Below are positions 16,883 through 24,789 of a DNA stretch of 64,000 nucleotides, piece by piece. The position numbers were made by a program, and so were the translations under genes. The notes beneath the pieces were generated by a model. That model was not told where the DNA came from. It saw nothing but the letters and a program-made list of their open reading frames with translations, and searched no databases. This stretch comes from Gracilimonas sp040904925 (GTDB lineage Bacteria; Bacteroidota; Rhodothermia; Balneolales; Balneolaceae): contig JBBDSP010000024.1 of assembly GCA_040904925.1 (NCBI GenBank), positions 24,603 through 88,602 on the forward strand, read 5' to 3'. Each line of letters starts with the position of its first letter. Positions within the stretch are counted from its first letter, which is position 1.

Positions 16883-17746
16883 ATGAGGATATTGGTAACA
16901 GGGGGAAATGGACAGCTTGGCAGTGAATGGGTGCGTTTTCTAAACCGGCAGGAAGTCGAGTTCATTGCACTGCCTTCCTCTGATTTTGATCTCACCGACC
17001 ACTCGGATACGCGGCGCGTTTTAGGGAACTTGAAGCCGGGCATAATTATAAATTGTGCGGCCTATACCAAAGTAGATCAGGCGGAAGAGGAAAAAGAAAA
17101 AGCTTTTGCTGTTAATGCTTATGGAGTTAAAAACCTGGCCGATTACTGCGCTTCAAATAAGATCAAACTGATCCATTTTTCGACGGATTATGTATTTCCG
17201 GGGACTGAAGAAGATCACAAAGAAAATCCCGGGGGTTATGCGGAAGCTCATCAAACCGATCCAATCAATGTGTATGGAGATAGCAAGCTGGCAGGTGAGC
17301 AGGTTATTCAGGATTCAGGCTGTGATTATATCATCATGAGAGTATCATGGTTATGCGGGAAACATGGTAATAATTTTGTCAAAACGATGCTCAGGCTTGC
17401 TTCAGAAAAGGATAAACTCAAGGTGGTTAATGACCAGTATGGATGCCCGACTTTCACTCATAACACCGTAGATAATTGTTGGAAACTGATTGAAAATGAT
17501 GCTTCGGGAATATTCCATCAATCATCACAAGGAAAGATCACATGGTTTGAATTTGCCGAAGAGATCTTTCAACAGTCAGATACAAAAGTGAAATTAACTC
17601 CGGTAGAAAGTTCCGAATTCCCAACCAAAGCAAAGCGTCCGGCTTTTTCACTGCTAAATACTCAGAAAATTACTAACATCCCCGATGTTACGCTTATTGA
17701 CTGGAAAGAAGGATTAAAACATTTGTTGGCAGAATTACAAGAATGA
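16883..17746 (+). CDS. rfbD: dTDP-4-dehydrorhamnose reductase
   Basis: A 287-residue short-chain dehydrogenase/reductase-type enzyme for the last step of dTDP-L-rhamnose synthesis. The N-terminal Rossmann loop is VTGGNGQLGSEW. CAAYTKVDQAEEEKEKAFAVN, the STDYVFPG segment and YGDSKLAGEQ (catalytic Tyr-x-x-x-Lys) all fit RmlD. Order here is A-D-C-B. It overlaps rfbC by four bases (ATGA), which points to coupled translation. Confidence 0.93.
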   Translation: MRILVTGGNGQLGSEWVRFLNRQEVEFIALPSSDFDLTDHSDTRRVLGNLKPGIIINCAAYTKVDQAEEEKEKAFAVNAYGVKNLADYCASNKIKLIHFSTDYVFPGTEEDHKENPGGYAEAHQTDPINVYGDSKLAGEQVIQDSGCDYIIMRVSWLCGKHGNNFVKTMLRLASEKDKLKVVNDQYGCPTFTHNTVDNCWKLIENDASGIFHQSSQGKITWFEFAEEIFQQSDTKVKLTPVESSEFPTKAKRPAFSLLNTQKITNIPDVTLIDWKEGLKHLLAELQE

Positions 17747-18288
17747 AAATATCAGAAACCCGTATTCCCGCAGTTAAAATTATTGAACCCAGAGTCTTTG
17801 AAGATAATCGTGGATACTTTTTTGAAGCCTACCGAAGATTTATTCTTAAAGAAGCCGGTATTCTTGATGACTTTGTGCAGGATAATGTTTCCAAATCGTA
17901 TAAGAATGCTATTCGGGGACTGCATTATCAAATTGAAAATCCACAGGCAAAATTAGTGCAATGCCTGAAAGGTTCAATTTTAGATGTAGCCGTTGATCTG
18001 CGTCAGGATTCCTCTTCATTCGGTAACTATGTGGCAATTAAATTATCGGATATAAGCAAACGAATGCTGTATATCCCAAAAGGCTTTGCCCACGGCTTTT
18101 CAGTGCTTTCAGATGAGGCGATAGTAACCTACAAATGTTCAGATTACTACAACTCTGAGGGAGAGCGGGGCTTGCGCTGGGATGATCCACTGATCAGGAT
18201 CAACTGGGATGTCTCCCGTCCGATTCTTTCCGAAAAAGACCGCAAACTTCCCTTATTTTCATCACTCAAAGAAGAAGACCTATTTTAA
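17743..18288 (+). CDS. rfbC: dTDP-4-dehydrorhamnose 3,5-epimerase
   Basis: A 181-residue cupin-fold epimerase. Diagnostic stretches are EDNRGYFFEAYR, QDNVSKSYKNAIRGLHYQ (with the catalytic His), and the YIPKGFAHGFSVLSDEA segment, followed by YKCSDYYNSEGERGLRWDDP. Length is standard. It overlaps rfbD by four bases, and rfbB starts one base after its stop. Confidence 0.94.
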   Translation: MKISETRIPAVKIIEPRVFEDNRGYFFEAYRRFILKEAGILDDFVQDNVSKSYKNAIRGLHYQIENPQAKLVQCLKGSILDVAVDLRQDSSSFGNYVAIKLSDISKRMLYIPKGFAHGFSVLSDEAIVTYKCSDYYNSEGERGLRWDDPLIRINWDVSRPILSEKDRKLPLFSSLKEEDLF

Positions 18289-18289
18289 T

Positions 18290-19294
18290 ATGCGCATTAT
18301 TGTAACAGGGGGAGCCGGTTTTATAGGCTCTAATCTTATTTTACGGCTATACGAACAACATCCGGATTGGGAGATCTTCAATCTGGATAAATTGACCTAC
18401 GCTTCGGATCATTCACATCTTAAATCCCTTAAAGATTCAGGAAGGTACTATTTCAAGAAAGTTGATTTGGTGAACCGGGCTGACGTTAAGGATGTCGTGA
18501 AATCATTTAAGCCGCAGGGAGTTTTTCATCTGGCTGCAGAATCACACGTGGATAATTCTATACAGGGACCTGAGCCTTTTATTCAATCTAACATTGTTGG
18601 TACATTTAATATTTTGGAGGAATGTCGTTTACTTTGGAAAGAGAATGAGGAGGCATGGAAGAACAATCGATTTCTCCACGTTTCAACCGATGAAGTGTAT
18701 GGAGAACTAGAGGGAGAAGGATTTTTTAGCGAGGAAACTCCCTATGCCCCGAATTCTCCTTATTCAGCTTCTAAAGCTGGCAGTGATTTTATTGTTCGGT
18801 CATACTATGAAACCTACGGGATGAATGTGGTAACGACCAACTGCTCTAACAATTATGGCCCGCATCAGCATGATGAGAAGTTGATTCCTGTTGTAATTCG
18901 AAATGCCATTCAGCACAATGAAATTCCCGTGTATGGAAAGGGGGAAAATGTACGCGACTGGCTGTTTGTCCATAATCACTGTGATGCGCTGGGAGTTGCT
19001 TTCAAAAAAGGAAAAGCAGGCGAAACCTATGTGATCGGCGGAAACAATGAGTGGAAGAATATTGACTTGGTTCGAAAGATCTGTGATATCTTAAATGAAG
19101 AAGTAGGGCAGGGACCGGACGGCGACTATAAGAATCTGATCACTTTTGTGGATGACCGGCTTGGACATGATTTCCGCTATGCCATCGATGCTTCAAAAAT
19201 AAAGAATGAACTGGGATGGAAAGCCTCTCAGGATTTTGAAGGAATGCTCCGCCAAACAATTTTGTGGTACGTACAAAAGTATAATTCTAAATGA
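18290..19294 (+). CDS. rfbB: dTDP-glucose 4,6-dehydratase
   Basis: A 334-residue enzyme that converts dTDP-glucose to the 4-keto-6-deoxy sugar. The start at 18290 (MRIIVTGGAGFIGSN) puts the NAD-binding Gly motif at the N-terminus; a longer frame from 18209 would only overlap rfbC with no conserved residues. Other motifs are AAESHVDNSI, STDEVYGELEGEG, SPYSASKAGSDFIVR with the Tyr-x-x-x-Lys pair, and NCSNNYGPHQHDEKLIP. It ends the rhamnose operon. The product probably feeds surface polysaccharide or glycoprotein glycans. Confidence 0.95.
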   Translation: MRIIVTGGAGFIGSNLILRLYEQHPDWEIFNLDKLTYASDHSHLKSLKDSGRYYFKKVDLVNRADVKDVVKSFKPQGVFHLAAESHVDNSIQGPEPFIQSNIVGTFNILEECRLLWKENEEAWKNNRFLHVSTDEVYGELEGEGFFSEETPYAPNSPYSASKAGSDFIVRSYYETYGMNVVTTNCSNNYGPHQHDEKLIPVVIRNAIQHNEIPVYGKGENVRDWLFVHNHCDALGVAFKKGKAGETYVIGGNNEWKNIDLVRKICDILNEEVGQGPDGDYKNLITFVDDRLGHDFRYAIDASKIKNELGWKASQDFEGMLRQTILWYVQKYNSK

Positions 19295-19296
19295 AT

Positions 19297-19347
19297 GAAT
19301 GTTAAATGCTAAATGTAATCTGTTGAATCATTTTGCATTTAACATTC
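19297..19347. terminator. Inverted repeat after the rhamnose operon
   Basis: GAATGTTAAATGC (19297-19309) and GCATTTAACATTC (19335-19347) are exact reverse complements with a 25-base loop. A related TTTAACATT follows at 19352. The stem is AT-rich and has no T-tract on the plus strand, so it may be a processing site or a weak terminator. Confidence 0.4.
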
Positions 19348-19374
19348 AAAATTTAACATTAAAGAAAAGAGATT

Positions 19375-19848
19375 ATGGCTAAAAAGAAGTATTGGCTAAT
19401 GAAATCGGAACCGGAAGACTATAGTATTGACGACCTAAAGGAAGATGGGGAAACACCCTGGACGGGAGTCAGGAATTATGGGGCACGGAACTTCATGCGT
19501 GATGAAATGAATGTAGGAGATGGAGTTTTATTCTATCATTCCAATATTTCTACACCTGTGATTGTAGGTACGATGGAAGTGTCCAGTGAGCCTTATCCTG
19601 ATCCTCTTCAGTTTGACCCTGACTCAAAGTATTTTGATGAGAAAAGTTCTGAAAGCGAACCTCGGTGGCAATTAGTGGATGTGAAATTCACCCAAAAATT
19701 TGATACTCCCGTTACCCGTGATGCTATGAAAGAAGAAACGGCACTTGACGATATGGAATTATTTCGGCTTGGACGTTATTCAATTACACCGGTTACTGAA
19801 GCCGAGTGGGAAAAAATCCATGAAATGGCCGGGGCTAAGATCAAATAG
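19375..19848 (+). CDS. EVE-domain protein
   Basis: A 157-residue single EVE (PUA-like) domain. It starts KKYWLMKSEPEDYSIDDL, followed by TPWTGVRNYGARNFMRDEM and the GDGVLFYHSN strand, all hallmarks of the family (human THYN1 and bacterial homologues). EVE domains bind modified nucleic-acid bases and many bacterial ones are linked to RNA modification or to modification-dependent restriction. The gene is followed by an alpha/beta hydrolase, 63 bases downstream. Its closeness to the defence island may be chance. Confidence 0.9.
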   Translation: MAKKKYWLMKSEPEDYSIDDLKEDGETPWTGVRNYGARNFMRDEMNVGDGVLFYHSNISTPVIVGTMEVSSEPYPDPLQFDPDSKYFDEKSSESEPRWQLVDVKFTQKFDTPVTRDAMKEETALDDMELFRLGRYSITPVTEAEWEKIHEMAGAKIK

Positions 19849-19911
19849 AGTACGAAATACAATAGCTGATCAGGGATTCGGTGCGTTTAATTCCTTTTTA
19901 TTAGGCTTGTT

Positions 19912-20736
19912 ATGGCAAAGAATAGGGTAACCCGGTTATTATTATCATCACTGAGTGTGATTCTATTCGCATATATCGGGGTATGTGGCTACTTCTATTT
20001 CATTCAGGAGTCCATTATTTTCAATCCAAGGACTTTGAATGAGGATGCCCGATATGATTACAGTTTCGAGTTTAATGAACGCTGGTTTGAACCGGAAGAA
20101 AACATTCGCATTCATGCTATTCATGCCTTTACCGATGCTGATTCAGCCAAAGGACTGGTGATGTATCTGCATGGAAACCGGGGAGCCAACCGTACCAATT
20201 CTGACAAATACACGCTTTTTCTGGATAATGGTTATGATATGATCTACCCGGATTATAGGATCTACGGAAAAAGCCGGGGTGATATGGATAATGAAGAAGA
20301 CCTGGTGGGTGATATCAAATATGTATTTGAAGAAATGGCAGAAGAGTATGGACAGGAAAATATTGCAATAGTGGGATATTCACTTGGCTCGGGCGTTGCA
20401 GCCCAGGTAGCTGAAGATTACGACCCAAAAATGCTCATCATGTGGACTCCCTTTTATAGCCTTGTAGATGTAAAAAATTCTCAGTTTCCATTTTTACCTG
20501 ATGGGTTGATGCGCTATCAGCTCAGAACGGATGAAGTCCTAAAAAAGATCGAAGAATCCGTTCATATTTTTTATGCCGGCGCGGATGAAGTATTGCCGAT
20601 TGACCGCTCTTTGAAACTCACTGACTATCTGAAGGATGGAGATTCATACAAAGTTATTGAGGGACAGGGGCATGGATGGATCTATCAGAATCCGGAACTG
20701 ATTGAGGGATTAAGTGAACTTTTAGATGGATATTAA
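19912..20736 (+). CDS. Membrane-anchored alpha/beta hydrolase (ABHD13/Bem46-like)
   Basis: A 274-residue protein with an N-terminal membrane helix (LLLSSLSVILFAYIGVCGYF). Past this, YLHGNRGANRT is the oxyanion region, GYSLGSG at about residue 160 holds the nucleophilic serine, AGADEVLPIDRS the acid, and GQGHGW the histidine. The layout is that of ABHD13/Bem46 serine hydrolases. Substrate unknown. The TAA stop overlaps that of the convergent gene at 20733, sharing a TTAA. Confidence 0.85.
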   Translation: MAKNRVTRLLLSSLSVILFAYIGVCGYFYFIQESIIFNPRTLNEDARYDYSFEFNERWFEPEENIRIHAIHAFTDADSAKGLVMYLHGNRGANRTNSDKYTLFLDNGYDMIYPDYRIYGKSRGDMDNEEDLVGDIKYVFEEMAEEYGQENIAIVGYSLGSGVAAQVAEDYDPKMLIMWTPFYSLVDVKNSQFPFLPDGLMRYQLRTDEVLKKIEESVHIFYAGADEVLPIDRSLKLTDYLKDGDSYKVIEGQGHGWIYQNPELIEGLSELLDGY

Positions 20737-21140
20737 TCAGCCATTCGTACATACCCAGGTATGGTGGATATTCCATTTGGCACATTGGTTTCCTTTCCAA
20801 TATTTAAATATGGACTATTTGAGTATTTTTCTTCGGTTTCAAATATAATATATCCAAAAGGATCAAATAAGGCCCCAGGGAATCTTTCTAAATTATTAAA
20901 CCATGTTCCATCCTTGTGGTATAAAGCATGTTTGGCGTGAACATTCCATTTCTTATTAAGTGTTCTTCCTGAAAACCTTCTGTTAGGTACCTGAGTTTTT
21001 ATAGTCATTTCAGAATCTCTGTTTTTGGTTTTTAATTTTGCAATCTTTCTTAATACGTCATTTGGAGTGTCTTCAAAAGGCTTCGCTTTACTTTGAAGCC
21101 AATTATAAACTTCTTCATCCACTCTTATTGTTTTCGACAT
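20733..21140 (-). CDS. RHH-type regulator / putative modified-DNA reader of the defence island
   Basis: A 135-residue protein if started at the ATG at 21140; a longer frame from 21215 adds residues of no apparent family. The N-terminus MSKTIRVDEEVYNWLQSKAK looks like a ribbon-helix-helix or SeqA-like dimerisation arm. The C-terminal half (KHALYHKDGTWFNNLERFPG, LFDPFGYIIFETEEKY, NGISTIPGY) recalls a PUA/SRA-like domain seen in restriction-associated proteins that read modified DNA. A palindrome of 10-bp arms lies 12 bases before the start, so autoregulation is likely. It is transcribed away from the methyltransferase, and its stop overlaps that of the hydrolase gene. The reader assignment is from memory of family patterns and is tentative. 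Confidence 0.55.
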   Translation of the reverse strand: MSKTIRVDEEVYNWLQSKAKPFEDTPNDVLRKIAKLKTKNRDSEMTIKTQVPNRRFSGRTLNKKWNVHAKHALYHKDGTWFNNLERFPGALFDPFGYIIFETEEKYSNSPYLNIGKETNVPNGISTIPGYVRMAD

Positions 21141-21151
21141 TATGGTAAAAT

Positions 21152-21180
21152 TATTTACTGTGATACTGTTACAGTAAATA
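21152..21180. promoter_or_regulatory. Palindromic operator between the RHH gene and the methyltransferase
   Basis: TATTTACTGT (21152-21161), nine bases, ACAGTAAATA (21171-21180). It begins 12 bases from the RHH gene ATG and about 100 bases from the methyltransferase ATG, so one protein could control both directions. Such an arrangement is usual for autoregulated RHH repressors. Confidence 0.6.
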
Positions 21181-21281
21181 TAAACAGAACAAAAATCAAT
21201 AAGTAAGTACCACAAAAATTTACCTTTCCTATCCGGACGTGTTTAACTATCTTCTGAAAAATGAGACTCAGAAAATCATAA

Positions 21282-22550
21282 ATGAATACATCTATCAAGG
21301 GATTAAATATTAGTAATTTGGAAGATTTGCCCGTTAGTGAATTTTGGAGTAATTCTGATTCAAAAGAAGATCGGATGCATAAAATTCATTCTTATCCCGC
21401 AAAGTTTCCTGCTTTTTTAGTTTCTAAAGCAGTGGAGTATGCTACAAAAAAAAATATTCAGATTGAATCTATCGGGGATGTTTTTTGTGGATGTGGTACT
21501 ACGGCCCTTGAGACTAGAAAATTGAACAAGTTCTTTTATGGCTGGGATATTAATCCAGTTGCAACTCTAATTGCATCTGTGAAAAGTGAGGCCTATCAGT
21601 TAGGGCGCCTTGAAAGCTATTATAAAGGAATAGTGAAATTTTATAATGGGAAAGAGATTGAAGTAGATGAATATTTTAAAAATCATGAGCGTATAAATTA
21701 TTGGTTTTCTGAAAAACATATTTCTGATCTTTATAAACTACTAATAGCCATAAGATCAGAAGTACCGAAGGGTAAATATCAAAACTTCTTTCTTTGTGCT
21801 TTCTCTAATCTTCTGAAGGGTTGTTCTATGTGGCTGACTAAATCAATTAAACCACAGTATGATCCAGATAAAATACCTTCTGAAGTTTTTGATTCATTTG
21901 AGAAGCAATATAAATCGATGCTCAAAGCTATTCCAGAAAATGATGAGCTAAGTGTGAACAAAAAGACTAAGATCAAGACTCAAAACTTTCTAAAAATAAA
22001 AGAAGGAAGTATAGAGCTCGACCTAATCATTACAAGTCCGCCTTACGTTACTTCTTATGAATATGCTGATTTACATCAACTTTCAACTTTATGGCTTGAA
22101 CATGTTGTTGATTACCGTGAATTGAGGGAGGGAACAATTGGAAGTGTTTATCATGAAGATGTAGAGAATGATTTTTCTAATCTTAATTCTATTGGTAGAG
22201 ATATTGTTAGTGAATTGAAGATTAAAGCAAAGAATAAAGCCAAATCGGTTGGAAAATACTTTGCTGATATGAAGACGGCTGTTGAAAAGACGTATTCAAT
22301 TACACGTAAAGGAGGAATGAATATTTTTGTTATTGGTAATACATCATATAAAGGGGTAAAAGTTGATAATGCTAAATATTTAGTTGAAGTGATGGATGAG
22401 ATTGGTTTTAAGAATATTAAAGTTAAAAAAAGAAAAATTAGTTCAAAAATTCTAACACCTTATCGTGATGAAAAAGGACGTTTTTCTAATGATTCAAGTG
22501 ATAGAAAAGTATATAACTATGAATTTGTGATAACTGGAAGGAAGGTTTAG
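21282..22550 (+). CDS. Site-specific DNA methyltransferase (TSPPY type)
   Basis: A 422-residue class I SAM-dependent methyltransferase. Near the N-terminus HSYPAKFPAFL precedes the SAM motif DVFCGCGTTALE (residues 66-76), and WDINPVA follows. The catalytic motif TSPPYVTSYEY is at 251-261, which is the form common to N4-cytosine and some N6-adenine enzymes. This order (SAM motif before catalytic motif) is the gamma/alpha-type order. The stretch between is long and may be the recognition part. It is followed after five bases by the dual-ATPase gene. The three genes appear co-transcribed and all are AT-rich. No nuclease is fused; the likely effector is one of its neighbours. Confidence 0.88.
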   Translation: MNTSIKGLNISNLEDLPVSEFWSNSDSKEDRMHKIHSYPAKFPAFLVSKAVEYATKKNIQIESIGDVFCGCGTTALETRKLNKFFYGWDINPVATLIASVKSEAYQLGRLESYYKGIVKFYNGKEIEVDEYFKNHERINYWFSEKHISDLYKLLIAIRSEVPKGKYQNFFLCAFSNLLKGCSMWLTKSIKPQYDPDKIPSEVFDSFEKQYKSMLKAIPENDELSVNKKTKIKTQNFLKIKEGSIELDLIITSPPYVTSYEYADLHQLSTLWLEHVVDYRELREGTIGSVYHEDVENDFSNLNSIGRDIVSELKIKAKNKAKSVGKYFADMKTAVEKTYSITRKGGMNIFVIGNTSYKGVKVDNAKYLVEVMDEIGFKNIKVKKRKISSKILTPYRDEKGRFSNDSSDRKVYNYEFVITGRKV

Positions 22551-22555
22551 TAATT

Positions 22556-24787
22556 ATGCCGGAAGATAAAATACCTTCAAAAGGACAACTCAGCCCAAAG
22601 CCTTACGCTCGTTTGCTCACGATGATGGGAGATGAGCTAATAAAAAACGAGAGAATCGCTTTAACCGAGCTTATAAAAAACTCATATGATGCCGATGCTG
22701 ATTGGGTTCAGATTAGGCTCATAAACTTTACTTTGGATGAAGATGAAGACACCCTACTTACCAATGAAAATTCGATAATTGAAATTGAAGATAATGGTGA
22801 GGGTATGGAATTCTCTGTTATCAGAGATACCTGGATGAATCCAGCATCGCCAATAAAGTTGTTGAAAAAGCAATCAGGAGAGAGGAAAACAAAAAAAGGT
22901 AGAGTTATACAAGGAGAAAAAGGAATTGGCCGTTTTGCAATCTTCAAAATTGGTTCAAAGATAGAATTATTTACAAAGGCTAATAAGAAAGCATCTAAGG
23001 AAATATACTTATTAACTGATTTGTCCGATTTTGATGATGATTTAATTAGTAATAAAAAAGATAAGACCCCAAAATATCTTGATGAACTTGAATTCAGTTA
23101 TGAGATAAAAGACCAGCCTAAAGTTTTAAAAGAGGGAAGAATCAATTTTAAAGGAGAAACAAAAAAAAGAGAAGAAAAAGGGACTTTAATAAGAATTACA
23201 AATCTAAAAGGAAGTTGGTCTTTAACTAAAATTGCTGAGATAAAACAAGATATAGGAAATATACAATCTCCATTCAAAATTGTTGAAGAAGATGACTTTG
23301 AAATAGATTTTATGTTGAATGGTGAAAGTCAATTTTTAGAGGATTCAGCTGAATATTCAATAGGAGAATTCTTTAAGAAAGCACCAGTTGTTGTTTCGAA
23401 AGGTGAATATTCTCAGAATAGAGTAAAGCTTAATCTGAATGGTACTACAAGGGAATATGATCTTGCCAGACTTGCTTCTTACACGGAATTTAAGAAAAGG
23501 TTTTTTGAGAAAAAGAAAGGGGTACTTAAGCGAGAGCCCGAATGTGGGCCTTTCAATTTTGAGTTTTATGTATTTGATCTTCGAGGAAGAAATACTGTGC
23601 CCCCTAAGTATTGGTTAAATTCAAAAGAAAAGGAGTTCATAAAGCAGCACCGGATATATTTATCTAGAGATGGGATTAGGGTTTATCCTTATGGTGAAAG
23701 GGGGGATGATTGGCTTGAGATAGAAATTAAAAGAGGTACAAGTCGTGCTGGGGATTATCTTAGTATGGACCAAACCATAGGTAGAATAGAGATAACTCAA
23801 GAAAATAATCCAAAGCTTAAGGATAAGACAAATCGTGAAGGTTTACTAGAGATTGGCAATGCATTAGAAGATTTCAAAATTCTTAATAGGGCAATTTTGG
23901 ACTTGGTTAAAACAGAGTTTGAAAAGTATAAATCTAGCTTGAATCAAAAAGAGCATCAGAAACTTGTAAAAGAGGAGGTAGTGAAATCTGGCTTTGAAGA
24001 GTTAGAATCACATCTAAGTGAAAAAGGGGATAGTAAGTCAAGAAAACTAGCGACAAATCTTTTCAAAGACTACAAAAAGGAAAGGGAATTTTTAGTTGAA
24101 AGAGCAGAAGTTTCTGAGGATCTAGCAGCAGTGGGGTTGTCTGTGGAAATGGCCTCCCATGATTTAATGATGCTAATGGGTAAGGCCAAGAACACCCTGA
24201 GTAAATCATTAAAACTATTGTCTGTAGAAAACCCGGATCTTGATAGGATTACAGAAGACTTAGAAAGAACAATGGGACAGCTTAATTTAATTGAGGACCA
24301 GATATCAGGTATTCAGCCACTTTTTAGATCTTCAACAAGAAGACGAAAAGATATTAAGCTAAAAGATATAATCGAAAAGGTAGAACAATATTTTTTAAAC
24401 GATTTTGAAGAGATCGGAATAAAATTTTCAGTTGAAGAGAAAAATGGGCCATTTGTTGTAAAAACTCATGAGGCTGTATTACTTCAAACGTTTATAAATT
24501 TGATTGATAATTCTGTGTATTGGTTAGAGACAATCGATAATAAAAACAAAGAAATTTCCATTGTTTTAGATAAGATTAAGGGAGAAGTTTATTTCTCAGA
24601 TTCGGGACCGGGAATAAGTGAAGATGATGTACCGTATATATTTGAATCATTTTTTTCAACTAAAGGTGAGGGAAGAGGTCTGGGTCTATATATTTGTAGG
24701 CAGTTACTTGAAAGAAATGATTTTACAATTGAATATTCATCTTCAAAGAAAATACTACAGGGTGCTAACTTTACAATAACTTTTTAA
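22556..24787 (+). CDS. Dual GHKL protein: Hsp90/MORC-like ATPase and histidine-kinase-like module
   Basis: A 743-residue protein with two Bergerat-fold ATPase modules. The N-terminal one (about 15-180) has ELIKNSYDADA (residues 38-48), IEDNGEGM (77-84) and GEKGIGRFAIF (120-130), the MutL/Hsp90/MORC-like pattern. The middle region (about 190-510) is charged and lacks known motifs. About residues 520-540 carry EVSEDLAAVGLSVEMASHD, similar to a kinase dimerisation helix with His. The C-terminal ATPase has INLIDNSVYW, FSDSGPGISEDD and EGRGLGLYICRQLL, as in sensor kinases. No membrane segment was seen, so it is cytoplasmic. It is followed after two bases by a receiver-domain gene, which suggests a two-component logic. 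Related to conflict-system ATPases by family; function unproven. Confidence 0.85.
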   Translation: MPEDKIPSKGQLSPKPYARLLTMMGDELIKNERIALTELIKNSYDADADWVQIRLINFTLDEDEDTLLTNENSIIEIEDNGEGMEFSVIRDTWMNPASPIKLLKKQSGERKTKKGRVIQGEKGIGRFAIFKIGSKIELFTKANKKASKEIYLLTDLSDFDDDLISNKKDKTPKYLDELEFSYEIKDQPKVLKEGRINFKGETKKREEKGTLIRITNLKGSWSLTKIAEIKQDIGNIQSPFKIVEEDDFEIDFMLNGESQFLEDSAEYSIGEFFKKAPVVVSKGEYSQNRVKLNLNGTTREYDLARLASYTEFKKRFFEKKKGVLKREPECGPFNFEFYVFDLRGRNTVPPKYWLNSKEKEFIKQHRIYLSRDGIRVYPYGERGDDWLEIEIKRGTSRAGDYLSMDQTIGRIEITQENNPKLKDKTNREGLLEIGNALEDFKILNRAILDLVKTEFEKYKSSLNQKEHQKLVKEEVVKSGFEELESHLSEKGDSKSRKLATNLFKDYKKEREFLVERAEVSEDLAAVGLSVEMASHDLMMLMGKAKNTLSKSLKLLSVENPDLDRITEDLERTMGQLNLIEDQISGIQPLFRSSTRRRKDIKLKDIIEKVEQYFLNDFEEIGIKFSVEEKNGPFVVKTHEAVLLQTFINLIDNSVYWLETIDNKNKEISIVLDKIKGEVYFSDSGPGISEDDVPYIFESFFSTKGEGRGLGLYICRQLLERNDFTIEYSSSKKILQGANFTITF

Positions 24788-24789
24788 AT

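Noticed and set aside
19745..19930. 61-codon frame overlapping the EVE gene and the hydrolase start
   Set aside because: Out of frame with both real genes and without family features.
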